Of a stretch of 53,347 nt of DNA, positions 1-12,600 are shown in pieces. The notes beneath the pieces were generated by a model. The model ran no database searches and was not told the DNA's origin. It saw nothing but the letters and a program-made list of their open reading frames with translations. How positions within the stretch are numbered: the first letter of the stretch is position 1; every line of letters starts with the position of its first letter. Position numbers and translations under genes: made by a program. The DNA is from Apostichopus californicus. Its lineage: Eukaryota; Echinodermata; Holothuroidea; Aspidochirotida; Stichopodidae. The stretch spans positions 1 through 53,347 of the forward strand of contig JAIPMN010237226.1 of assembly GCA_020650975.1 (NCBI GenBank), given 5' to 3'.

Positions 1-204
1 GTCTATCTGTCTATCTGTCTATCTGTCTATCTGTCTATCTGTCTATCTGTCTATCTGTCTATCTGTCTATCTATCTGTCTATCTGTCTATCTGTCTATCT
101 GTCTATCTGTCTATCTGTCTATCTGTCTATCTGTCTATCTGTCTATCTGTCTATCTGTTTATCTGTCTATCTGTCTATCTGTCTGTGTGTCTGTGTGTCT
201 TGTG
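1..204. repeat. 8-bp simple repeat (TATCTGTC)n
   Basis: An almost uninterrupted array of the 8-mer TATCTGTC covers the first 180 bases, with one unit shortened near 70 and a few single-base changes. It grades into GTGTGTCT units. The array runs off the left edge, so its full length is unknown. Confidence 0.97.
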
Positions 205-677
205 TGTCTTAAATTTGATGTATTTTTTTGTTTTCTTTTTTAATGGAAATAAACTTTTGAATAACGGAGGTACGATATCGTGCTTTACGAATTGAAGGTC
301 TTGTGAATATGTTGATTGTCAAAAATGATAATATTATTCACTTCAAAATAATTAAAGCAAAATATTGACACAATCCGACTCTACTTAGAGTATACCATCA
401 TTATCACCGTCACCCCATCCTTCCTCAAATCAAAAAGTTTTATAAAAATGTCTGAGTGCTAAATAAGTTAATAAGAAGAGCTATATTTTCAGAATAAATG
501 TTTTCTTCAAACAAATTGGATTTCCGCAGAATTTGATCATTTGACATAAGGAACTTGATCATTTATAAAATAAATCATACAAAGAAAGCGAATATTTATG
601 ATTCACAGAACCATAAGGCTAAATAATAAAACAAAAGGAAGTCGATAAGTTATTTACAACACATATGTTTTATAATA
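205..677. other. no recognised gene
   Basis: AT-rich sequence without a convincing ORF or exon. If the terminal exon at 678-977 is real, this is its 3' UTR and flank. The only poly(A)-like hexamer I see on the minus strand is ATTAAA at 239-244, which is weak support. Confidence 0.4.
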
Positions 678-977
678 TTAATCACAAAGCGAAATTGAGT
701 ACTTATGCTTTTGAAAAATAAAGGTTAAAAAAAAATGTTCACCATAGATGTACGAAATAAAATATAACAAGCTGCTATCATTCCTTTGTCCTAAAGAGCG
801 TCGTTGCAACAAATAGGGAATGGACTGTCCTGGCTGAAAAGTAACGTCGAGGTTATTAACATTACTGCACTTCTTCAAAAAGTCATCCAAGATAGAGCCT
901 GGGCTAATAAGCCAAACATATCCATTCTCAACTACAGTTCCTTTAAACGAGGCTGCAACCGTTACTTTAATTTGATG
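678..977 (-). CDS. receptor 2, candidate terminal exon 31: C-terminal domain of unknown fold
   Basis: An acceptor, TTTCAACAG, precedes a 300-nt open segment that is in phase 0, as needed to follow the micro-exons, and ends in TAA at 678-680. It encodes 99 residues. The first half looks like protein rather than chance: it begins HQIKVTVAASFKGTVVENG, continues YVWLISPGSILDDFLKKC and then has a LDVTF strand-like piece. The last 30 residues are hydrophobic and less convincing. In the same frame a TAA lies just upstream of the acceptor, so the segment must be entered by splicing. I do not recognise the fold. It could instead belong to another gene, and more exons may lie between it and the 51-nt exon at 3932. 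Confidence 0.42.
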   Translation of the reverse strand, partial: HQIKVTVAASFKGTVVENGYVWLISPGSILDDFLKKCSNVNNLDVTFQPGQSIPYLLQRRSLGQRNDSSLLYFISYIYGEHFFLTFIFQKHKYSISLCD

Positions 978-3651
978 CTGTTGAAACTCAGATTATATTA
1001 AAAGGATATTCCCATGGCTGACATTAAATGCTCAATTAAATTCCACAGTGAATGATATTATCATGAGAGTTGAACTGTTTTCGAAATGTTTTTGTATTTC
1101 ATGAAAATATTTAAATCATTCACAGAAGAAAATAATATTTCTAGAATATAGTTTTATTTTTGTAAACAATAATGGAGATGAAAACACTGACAGATAAATA
1201 TTTATTCCAAGTGCATCAAAACTCAAGGATAAATGTACAACAAGATTATGAAAAGAAAGTTACGCTTTTGAAGGATATCTGCCAGGATGACATCAACGAT
1301 CATCGACTTAATAAAAAAGGTGCTGGGCAAGATTTTGTAGCATGTATTGATACATTTAGGAAATTGATCTTTTTAGGCGGAAAATGGTGCACCATAATTT
1401 GCACAATTGACAGTTGAAATAATAGCGATAATGGAATCGACTGCATGTTGTATCGATCGCAGTAGCCACATTATTTCATTTGGTCAATCTTACGATTTCT
1501 GCCGTGTTGCTGTAACGTTGCCTCACGGGATTGCTGTGATATAAGTTAAGATCTTAGTCCAATCTAACCTACTTTACTTTAAACGATAAGTTGTATGAAT
1601 GAATACATGAATCAATCAGTAAATTAATAGGTGAATGAAGGAATGATTGAATTGAAAAGTACTCTATTGAAATTGGTGGAGAAGAAAGTAAGAAAAGCTT
1701 GTAAACACGATAACTGCAAAAGTTAAACTTGGTTAAACTTCATAATTGGTTCATAAGCCCCTTGATAAGTACACAAACTCTATTGAAATTGGTAGAGGTT
1801 AGAATAGTCTTAAACGAAGTCAATAATGGTCATGGTTGTATTAGCACTGTTGAATGCTGTCATATAAAATGTGGCAAAAATTCCCTGAGGCTTTCTAGTG
1901 AATTTGCTCATGTCAACCAATCAATAAACGGAATAAAAGTAATTCCTTATCTGTCTTCATCACTATTCTATGTGTTAAAGGTTTACATAAGTTTCCATAG
2001 CAGGACTTGGAAGAAAAGTCGGTCAACGTCACAATATTTTCAACAATTAGAGATGATGGTCAAGCACAATATACATTTCAGAATGAGACACACTGAGATA
2101 ATGAGAGGAATGAGGAGCCCATCATAGAGTATGTTTAACCTCTAGTCTATACTCCTATAGTTATAATATGAAAACCGTGTTATAATTGCAAAAAACAAAT
2201 ACTTTAGATTTATAAGCAAAACTAGACCTACCAGTATATAACCATTTGCTTTGGTAGTTAGGTTTGTGAGCAATCTCGAATGCTCCGGCTTTCACCACAA
2301 CTGCAAACCCCAATCACAGAATTCAGCAAACTTACTTTATATTAAAAGGAACAGTGGTAAACAAATTTGTTCGCGCGGAAAGGGGCCGAATTTTGCACAA
2401 CAACGTGGACATCTATAAAAGCAGTGGGAGAAGAGTTGGGGACGGGGCTAAGAGTACCCCAATTAGTTTAATAACTACAACACATGACGAGTGAGCTACA
2501 TTACGAAGAAATTTTTCTTTGTAACACGTATTTTTGTACTTAAAACCCACCAAGAGTAAACTTGATAACTTGCGACTGATGTATAATTCACTACACTCTG
2601 TTGGATTACAATATAAACGTTATATAAAAAGGCAACAGCAAATCATTCGTTTGATTATATTCAACGAAATGTTTCAAATACGTCTTTTCCACCTTTCCCC
2701 TTTTTGCCTACTAATTTGGGGACACTAAATCGGAGCTTGGGCTAATATGATCCATGGTAAATGCAACCCCGTTAAGGAAAATAGAATCCAGATGATCCAA
2801 GCAGCATCTGAAGAGGTCTTGTCAAATTTCTTTCATCTCCCTTTCCTCCCTTTACCATCAGCACTCTGTATGGAAGAAAATTGCATTTAGGAAAACGTTT
2901 GCTTATTGTCAAGTTTGTATAGTATAAGGGCAAGGTTGGCTAGTGAAAGGGAATTCCTTGACCCTTTCAAGTGTGTATATGGAAGGCGGAAGCACGTTTC
3001 TGCCCCGACCTTAATCAGCCTGCTCCTTTAAGGAAAAGAAAAACGGCCTTATATCCCACCACCTTCTCCTTCCACTTTGCGGTAGCAATCAACGTCATTA
3101 ACTAGTATTATTTTAATCAAAGGAGACATCAACTATGTGTTAGAGCATGGGATTTACCATTAATGTTTTAAACCGACATTGATCTTGGAGCAAACGCCAG
3201 CTCTAAATAAATAGGCATTATGGAATTATGTGTAGGTAATTTTAAAATATTAATCTCATTTAAATTTTTGTGAGACGTGGATATATTTGCGATATGTTTA
3301 CATAGATGAGAACCTTAAATTTGTTTCGGTAACACACGATTATTGTAATTCTAATTCGCAGCATTCCCGGTTAAACCGAACAGCTTAACCACATTTTGTT
3401 GCAGTAATGGTTTAAACTAAATTGCAAAGTTTAGGTAGGAGATTTCTACAAAAAGCTCTATTATTTTGTAGCATTAAACTCAGATTAATAAACATGAATA
3501 CCAAGAGGAAGACGCTGCAGCTAAGTGATTGATATCTTATATAGCGTATTTGTATTATAACAATGCACTGCTACAGTTGGCGTTATGTGACATTCAAGTT
3601 TCCTGAATGTAACATTCGTAGTAAAATATCACTTAACATAGAATCTGATAT

Positions 3652-3685
<34 letters not shown>

Positions 3686-6600
3686 CCGTCGTCAAACTAA
3701 AAGGTCCATCTTGCTGTAGATAAATATCCTGGACTTTGCCTTGGGTCAGAACTTTTGCACCACTCTCCCCACCATCCAAAGTGCGTGGTTATTTTTGTGT
3801 AGTGTCTGAGTTTTACCGCAATCCTCTTCCACGTCAACACCTTTAGAGTTTACTTGGCTTTATTTTACACAATATTTAGTTACATATATGCCATGTGTTG
3901 ATACTATAATGTACCTTTTTACCATACTCACCTTCTCTTTTCGTGCTTCTTTCAGTTCTTTGTCTTTCAAGTCCAATTTGTCCTGTAAGAAGAGAATATA
4001 TTGTAACCAACATTCGGTGGAAATATGTTACTGTTTTTTATACAGTGGTCAATCTGCACCGTTTGTGTCATTTAGCCAATACAAGGATTGCGGAAATTGC
4101 AAAAATCGAAAATGCGGCCAATTTTTAGGAACATGCGGTAAATATCTATATAAAATATGACGATTCTGTTTATCATTTGTGCATTGTGTTTTATTCTGAC
4201 TGAGGATTTGAACAAAGAAATTCCGAGTCCTCAGACGTAATTCGGAAAGAATCACCATATCCGCAGAAGAACTATATTTTTCATGTACATTGTTAGCGTT
4301 AGGGTATGTGGATTTAAACTACGGAAAAAAAACACAATGTGGTCCTCAGTCTCAATGTAAAGCATACCGGTGTGAGTATGGCATGTGTGAAAACTGGTGT
4401 CATATAAAGTAGTAAAATGGTCAGATTTATTCAATAGGATCATTGAAAAGCACATGTCTATTAGAAACTCTGATATGTACACAGTTTTACAACTGGTGTT
4501 ACGTATATTTCATACCAAGGTGTTTTGGCAAACTTAGAATCCTTTGCAAGATTGTTAAACTTGCCGTAGAGTTATGTAGGTTATATGTCTCCCGTCCAAC
4601 ATTTTATGAAACGTATTAGAAATACTAAATGTTAGATGTCTTTTTCAAATAAAAGGTTTTTACACAGTTAAGGATAACAATGTATAATATTTTCAGGCGC
4701 GGTTCCATGGTGGTGATGGGAGAGTGGGCTTCTACACACTGAGCATCCGCTCCTGAAAGTAAGAAAGATACATTTAACATGACTTAATGAAGGACGATTA
4801 TTGTTGTGTTTGCTGCTGAAAATACTCACATTTAATTGTTGTATTACATCATGCTTTTCCTTTACTTCAATAACTTTCAGTTCCATATCGGTCTATATAA
4901 AAAGAAAAATGAAACTCAAACATTATTTTCACATACAAAATCTGAAATTTCATTAGATAAGTTAAAATCTATAGATGAGTCCATCTCCATCTCGATTGAC
5001 TTAAACTGTTTGTTTAACTTTCTTCACAACCTTAAGTTGTTGCTGAAAACCGAAAATATGCGTAAGAAGTATTTTCAAAAACTCTTTGATTCCATGCAGC
5101 TTTTATGCTATATTTATATAATGACGTAATTGGAAATTATGTTAATTATTTCGGAAGATGGCTCAATTGAGGTTCCCGACTTCATTTGGCATTGTTCGTA
5201 CTAGAATGAAGAAGTCACATGACAACAATGTATGATAGACATACTAAAGCAGACATACGTCAATAACTTTGTAGCATCCCAGCTAAAGTACTTTTTTGTT
5301 ACAACATTGCTTTCCCAAGGTAAAGTTCAGACTCTAGGACAGTTACTCAATCTTGATATTTACTTAAATTGGGCATAGATATGCCATTAGTATTTAGGAC
5401 TATAGGAGCAAAGTGTATTTTATTTTAGCATTCAACGTGCAAACATAGAGGTAAAAGATACAAGCACGTCTTGTCGCATGTTTTCATTGGATAACATCGA
5501 CACACGCTCACATTACATAAGTCTACCGTGTGCAGAACATCGCACAGTACAATCCGCAAAGTATTGCCATAGAGCACCAAGATTCTAATATGCTAAAACA
5601 TATGTTTGTTTACACTTCAGTTGGTATACAAATTATATCAAATTTTGCTATAGATTTGGGAAAAGGAGAAAAAAGACAGTATAAGCTGATGACTATTTTC
5701 AAATTGTGTTCATTCAGTCGCACAACAAGAGTTAATAGTAAAATCTAAATACCTGTTAATGTTTACATTTTGTAAAAAAACAAATGCAAGTCTCTGTTAC
5801 TAAATCAACAGTCTCTGCAGATCAAAAATGCCAATCAACATTTTGTTTGCTAAAGTTGAAAAGATTTTTAATGTGAAGAAATGTATTGGATAACCACTGT
5901 GTTTGAATATATTCGTTAAGTTTCTTTTAACATTTATGCATGCCACTTTGATAAACTGATAAACATTTGGAACTGAAAAGAATCACCCTTAACGTTTGTG
6001 TCACATTATCTTTTCCATGTGAAGATAATTATGAAAACATTTAAATTTATAGTATGAAACTCTCATAGGCATTAGACACTGATGAAAAAAGAAAAGCACA
6101 ATGTTAGCATTCAGTTACAACGCTACGCGTAATGTTTCCATGGTTGCAAGAAATTGACTGCATAAAAACATTTACCACTGTCAACCACCAATTGAGTAAC
6201 ACGTTTTACAAAAACGATGATTCACACATTCGTGTCGATTCGCTTGCATGTCAGAACAACCATGCAGCATATTTTCATCTTTCAGGTACCTGAAATCTGC
6301 ATTAGTCCACAACATTACTTTTTATATATCTTATTATAAGTACATAGAAGACATCAATTGTTCTCCAGTGTAATACTGAATGTGTATCATCGTAAACCAA
6401 CGAGGGACCTGCAGAGAGTACAATCCAATAATCATTGGTTAATGAACTCTACAGTTTATCTGGTTACAAAGCGGATATTGTAAGATTATTTTCACGATGA
6501 TGTTAACAAAAAAATGAAAATTGTATTACCACAAGAATCATATGTCTAAGCACTTCATAGTAATCAGTAAGATGATATTAAAATGGATTCTCTCATGAAA

Positions 6601-9600
6601 GCACTTATACGTTACAAAGGTAAACTTTATGAACTAAAATGCTCACCGTTAAGTTAGAAAGATCATGAAGCTTTCCCTTCATTTCAATGTCTTTTTTTGC
6701 CAGATCCGTCTATGAAGAGATAATTAAAACATTTTATTTAAGAGGAATGAAATCAAGTAATAAGCTACGAAGTGTCGAAGATGTCTTGCAAGAGGAGATA
6801 CAATGCGCAACAAGTTAGCACATCGTATAAGAAAATATGTTGTCAAACGTTTGCTGTACTTTCAATAACACACTATGCAACGCCTGTGCCGAAAGAATGC
6901 ATCCCAGAGTCAAATAACATGAAAAGTCCTCCTTTCCCTTGGAAGGTCACGGTTATGTCCAAATATGAAAACCTTTATTACGATAAACTAAAAGAATGTG
7001 AAAGAGCCATGTGGTAAATTTGATACATGTAAGCAAGCAAACTCAATTTTTTAATTAGTTGTGTGTAAAGTTCGTTTCTTTAAATGCCACTTATATTTAC
7101 AGAAAGATAATAATTTATAAAATGCAATTATTTATACTTCCTGGAGCTCACGAGCAATCACATAATCTGATATTAACCATTTCATACCACCAAATAAAAT
7201 TCAAACGTGCAAAGATATACCGGTATTTTAACATGAAAATGTGATTAAACATGTCAATGTGATTCTCATAATAACAAACTGACAGTATGTTTTATTGACC
7301 TAGTACATAACATCGCACATATTTCTTTGTAATCTGTATGTACGTGATGCTATCGTTACAGACAAACAACGATAAAATTAAAATGAAGAACAATAATTTC
7401 TTAATAGCTTTTGTCGTTATGAATTTAAAAACAAACAAAGTATGGCAAAATTTTCAAAGAAAAAATATCTTTATAATTGATTGTGAATGTAATAATGCGT
7501 CTGTTATCTATTTTATATTTTGATATATAGTATTCTTTAATTGTGTTTCCCACTCTTGGTGAATTGCGTGGCTTCAACGATAACACTTTTAGTTAACCAA
7601 AGGTCAACCGCGGTAGATAAATACAATGTATCTTTGTAAGTAGAGCCGAAAGTGTAATGTTGGACAGGATCTTTATCAGCCGTAAGCAGATTCTAGAGAT
7701 CCAACAGAGAAGCAAGTTAATTTATTGTTTTTTGTCGCTAAGTCATTGGAAAATTTCTCCATATTAATAAGAACAGTCTTAATTGAAAATTTCTTGTCGT
7801 TGGCCGCGTGTAGTTTTTTATCTATTGAATAAATTGTTTATACATTTTATGATGAATGTGTTTACGAAATAAGGTGAATGAATTACTTGTTTATTCTCAA
7901 TTTAATACATTTTCTCGTATTTGAAATTTCATGAGAATGGTCATCTTGATTATGTTGCCAAATACTTGTTTCGTAGAGCAAAGTATGGAAGATCATATTG
8001 AAGTCGCAAGTTTATCTGGAAATATTTTGATCGCTTAATGACGACTGTTATGTTGTTATACAATAACTTCAGCTATGCCGAAACAATGTTATCAACTGCA
8101 AATATTTTCACTGATCCCGGAAAGAACTCACTTCCAATCTGTAGATAGCCTTGTCTTTGGCCTTCACGTCCTCCTGTAAATGAATTGGTATCAGTATTAA
8201 TGTTATATAATGTTGTTTTGAATAAATCAAAACAAACTGAATTTTGTATCAAGCAGAAGAATAAAATATTATTAATTATTTTAACAGAAAATATAAAAGT
8301 GCACTTATTTTTGTTTCCTGGAGCTCACGAGGAATCATACCATCTAAATTTACCACTTCTTCATAGCACGAACTAAACTTTGAACAAGCAAAAACGCAAG
8401 GGCATTTTCACATGTCAATGTGATTCTCATAATGACGAACTGACAGTGGCTTATTTCCCTAGTACCTAACACCGCACACAGTTCCTCGTAATCTGTATGC
8501 ATAAAGTGCTATCTTTACAGACCAACAGCGTTTAAATGAATATTAACAACAACAATTTCTTAAAAGATGTTGGCGCATTAATATACAAACAAACAAAGTA
8601 AAGCAAAATTGTCAAAGAAAAACTCACCTTGGTTTATCATGAGTGTAATATAATGCTTCTGTTATCTATTTTATATTTATATATATATAGTTGTTTTATA
8701 TATGTGCTCTCTTCTCTTGGTGAATTGCGTGTCTTAGCGATAATACTTCTAATTAACTATTTAAAATCGTAACAGACAAGTATAATGTAAATTTGTTAGA
8801 AGAGACGAAAGTGTAATATTAGACAGGATTGTTTGTAACCCGTAAGCAAGATGCTGGGAAACCAATTTGATGTATTGCTTTTGTGAGCTAGGTCATTGGC
8901 TATTCTCTCTGTATTAACAAGTACAGTCTTAATTGGACATTGTTTGACGTTGGTCGCTTTGTCGCGACTATTTTGTATTTTGTATATATTAAATAAATAT
9001 GTGTTATATATTTTATGATGAATGAGTTTAAGACATAAGGTGAATGAATACATAGTTTATTGTCAATGTAATACTGTAATACAGTTCTTCGTATTTGAAA
9101 TTTAATAAAAAAGGTCATTTTAATTTGACTACCAAATACATGTTTCGTGTAGCAAAGTATGGACGATCATTTTGAAGTCGCAAGTTGAACTATAACTACT
9201 TAGGTTGCCCCTGACGACTGACATATTGCATATAGAATAATTTAGCATTGCCAATTTATTGTAATCCATAAAAATTATTCACATTGAATCTTGAAATAAC
9301 TCACTTCCAATCTGGAGATTTTCTTGTCTTTGTTCTTCACGTCCACCTGTAAGAAGGAATTGGTATCAGCATATTTATCGTTTTCTTAATATTGTTGTGA
9401 AAAAAACTAATTTTTTAATGAAAAGAATAAAAAGGTTATACATTTTTATAGTAGAAAAATAATAACATGATACATAGGAATTGTTTATGTTTTTAGAGCT
9501 TATGAGGATTCACACTATCTAATATGTTTCACTATATAACACATCTAATTAACCAATGTTCAATCGTGTTAGACAAATATAATGTATGTTTGTAAGTAAT

Positions 9601-12600
9601 GCCGAAAGTGTAATATTGGACAGGATTTTTAATCAACCGCAAGCAAGATTCTAGAGAACCAACTGAGAACCAATTTGATGTATTATTTTGCGCCTGATTC
9701 TCATGGCTTTAGCAGTTAAATGTGATGAAGGTTTATACCCGTATAAGTTAATAATATTAATGATCTCTTTAAGCAAGTAAAGGCTGCAGCCAAAAATCTT
9801 CGTGTGAAGCACAAATAATCTCTCAACCTTTTTAAGTCCTTTGTGGTTATATTTGTTAGTAAGGATATACATTTAAGCCTTCAGGTGAAAATTTAAATGC
9901 TATTTGAATGTTTGAAACCTACTAAAGTATTCATTATATTGCAAGAATAGATGTTATATATCGCGTAAAATGTTGTGATGCTATACCAACTTAGTTTGTC
10001 TAATTTCAACTTTTGCCTTAAAGATTTCCATCATAAATACTATTCCATACATCGGCTACTCTTCTGCATTGCCAAAGAATGTTATCAAATGACTCTTCGT
10101 AATCATTACAAAAGAAACAAATCGGAATTTCAATAACATTAATCTTTATTAAGAAAAACGTGTGTAGCAATGATGCGATGAACAAATATAAAATTGAACC
10201 TTTCTGATTTAGCTTCTTTAATCTAATTACATGATACAAAAACTAACTCAACATAACAGTCAAGAAACTTTCTATGAACATGTTGACAGACCCTATCTAT
10301 GCATTCTAGTTGATCCAGCATTATATGCTGACTGGATGGTTTTCTAGGCAATATAGATAATAACTGGTCTCCACGCACTTGGAATGGAATGTAAAATTCC
10401 ATTCAACTTTGTACAAAGAACATTCGAGCAGTCATCCAATTATCATGGCTGAATCAGTTAAAACTGGTAATGGCGAGTACCTGTTAACCAGTTTCATAAC
10501 GAGAGTAAAATTATGATCAGTTGTTACTGAGAATGACTTACAAACAGAAAAAAACTAATCACACAATCCTATGCATAATGATTACCTGGACTAACCAGAA
10601 TAATTTCGAGGTTTCGGAAATAATTTCGTTCACAATTTAATAGAAAGCAGATGACTCTTTACTGTTAATCAGTTTCATAACGTGAGTAAAATTATGGTCA
10701 GTTGCTACTAAGAATGACTTACAAACAGAAATACTAAACACACAATCCTATGCATAATGATTACCTGTGCTAACTAGACTAATCTCGAGGTTTCGGAAAA
10801 TAATTTTGTTTACAATTTAATAGAAAGTAGTTGACTGCAAAACGCTTAGCATCTACAATGTGAACCATATTCACAGTCAAACATTGAGACTTAAATTGAA
10901 ACTTACTAGTCAAACATTGAGACAGTTGATTGGACTCCTAACCAGTTATTAGTTCAAACAGACTTTGAGTAATGAATTTGCCTGTTAGGAATTTTTTCCA
11001 CGCTAGCATTTGCTGACAGGTCTAACATGTGTTACGGTGTTATAACACACTTCAGTTTATACTGATTAACAGTTGTCTCTGATTCACATATCAACCAGAT
11101 CAGACAATGTACATTGGGTGGTTTTTGCTTACTACGTATGTCATTGGCGATTTTCTATATAATTACAGGTCCAATTGTCATTGGATATTTCATGACGTTG
11201 ACCGCCTTGTCTCGACTAAGAGGATGTAACTTGAATGGATATTCTTTCATTCTAAAGTAATGCCATTCCTCAAATATAAAAAAGTTACTTTGATTTGGTT
11301 GCTAAATTCTTGTTTCGTTTAACATGGAATGAACGATCATGTTGAAGTCGCAAGTTTAGCTACAACTAGCTTGATTGTCCCAATGACGACTGACAGATTC
11401 CCTATAGAATAATTCAGCATTGCCAATTCAATGTAATCCGTAGGAATTATTAACATTGAATCTTAACAGAACTCACTTCCAATCCAGAGATGGTAGTATC
11501 GTTGGTCTTCACGTTCACCTGTAAAGAAGGAATTGATATTAGTAATAATGTTATTTAATATTGAAATGCATTGAATTTATTTTAAGGGAAAGAACATACA
11601 ATTTTTTTATCCAACGCGAATTGGATTGCATCAAGATTTGGAAGTTTGCTGCATCACTTTTTGCCAATAAGATATTGAACTAAAACAGGACTGAGCAATC
11701 AAGTTATTGAGTAACTTTTTACAATTTGCTTAATGCTTAATTCTTGCTGAGTATGTAGATAATGGAGGCATTAATTTGCAAAATGTTACTATATCAGGAT
11801 CCATGTCATGACTCATAGGTCATTAGTGTCAAATATTGTTATCATTTCCGTCTTAAACTTCTTCATATAACTAACTATGAAACTCACCTGCAAAGCCAAT
11901 ATTGCTTTGTCTTTGTTGTTCATTTCCCTCTGCAAAGAAGAAAATGTAAACAATTGAAATAAGTATGCTTTGTGTACATTTTTTTCTAAATTATCCCAAG
12001 TAATCTCAAACCAGTACGCGTTGATTTACAGCAATCATATTTGATATCATGGCTTCACCATAATATTGTATTAGTAAACTCAACCGTATGCCTAACATTT
12101 CTTAAAGTAAATGCAGAAGAAAAGAGAAAAGAAATATGTCTAGACCTAGAAGTGAATAACAATAATATAAATTAATAGAAGAGTTCTTCATGAGAGTCAG
12201 AATGGTTGGCAACGGTGAAATCAATTGGAAAAAAAAGAATGACTGTACAACCTACCTTCAACAACGATAATTCATTCTCTTTCTTTTCCATTTCGGTCTG
12301 TAATATTCATGCACAAATAAATGACATAAATATTCAGTGTTAAGTTAAATACCAAGAGATAAACATCAAAATGACGTTTGTTATGTGTAACACAGTTTTA
12401 AACATATTTATGAGGGTTTTTGACATTAACGCAAATGAGATTTAATAAAAAGAATTATCGCGAGTATAGTTTAGTATATTTTAAGACAGATTAAGTTGTG
12501 AGTTTGACTTGAAGCAAGAGCTGCAGTTCATGACTAGGTTTTGTTCACTCTAAAACGTCGGCTGGATTCCTGAGAGATAGTTTCACTACATCAGTTGTTC

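Larger units (their letters stand above)
978..3931. other. presumed last intron of receptor 2; mostly unassigned
   Basis: Nearly 3 kb with no firm gene. It contains one plus-strand coding-like ORF at 1172-1417, a (TA)n tract at 3653-3682 and a TATAAAAG-like string near 2415 with nothing to pair it with. Other ORFs here, such as those around 1729-2127 and 2534-2728, lack a coding look. Module repeats shared with the introns further right are not obvious here. Confidence 0.4.

Noticed and set aside
804-1001. Plus-strand ORF of 65 codons
   Set aside because: It overlaps the better minus-strand exon candidate at 678-977, which has an acceptor, correct phase and a stop; the plus frame is its shadow.
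1729-2127. Plus-strand ORF of 132 codons
   Set aside because: No ATG at the start, no recognisable motif and no splice context. Length alone is weak evidence in this much noncoding sequence.
3650-3713. Possible terminal exon after acceptor TTATCTACAG at 3713
   Set aside because: It reads only about ten residues before running into the (TA)n tract, which would encode a Tyr-Ile run; more likely chance.
4000-4160. Cys-rich plus-strand ORF near coil exon 30
   Set aside because: Cysteines are irregularly spaced, competing frames look equally plausible and part of it is the shadow of the minus-strand exon.
8132-8173. Tyrosine signalling motif (ITIM-like) in the tail at AIYRLE
   Set aside because: The spacing does not fit: the consensus needs Leu or Val at Tyr+3, but the residue there is Glu. 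Other tail tyrosines also fail.
8900-9118. Minus-strand ORFs in introns (also 13806-14171, 15010-15288, 16153-16347) as independent genes
   Set aside because: They recur because the introns are duplicated, have no good starts and are broken in some copies. Reported as a finding about a repeat, not as genes.
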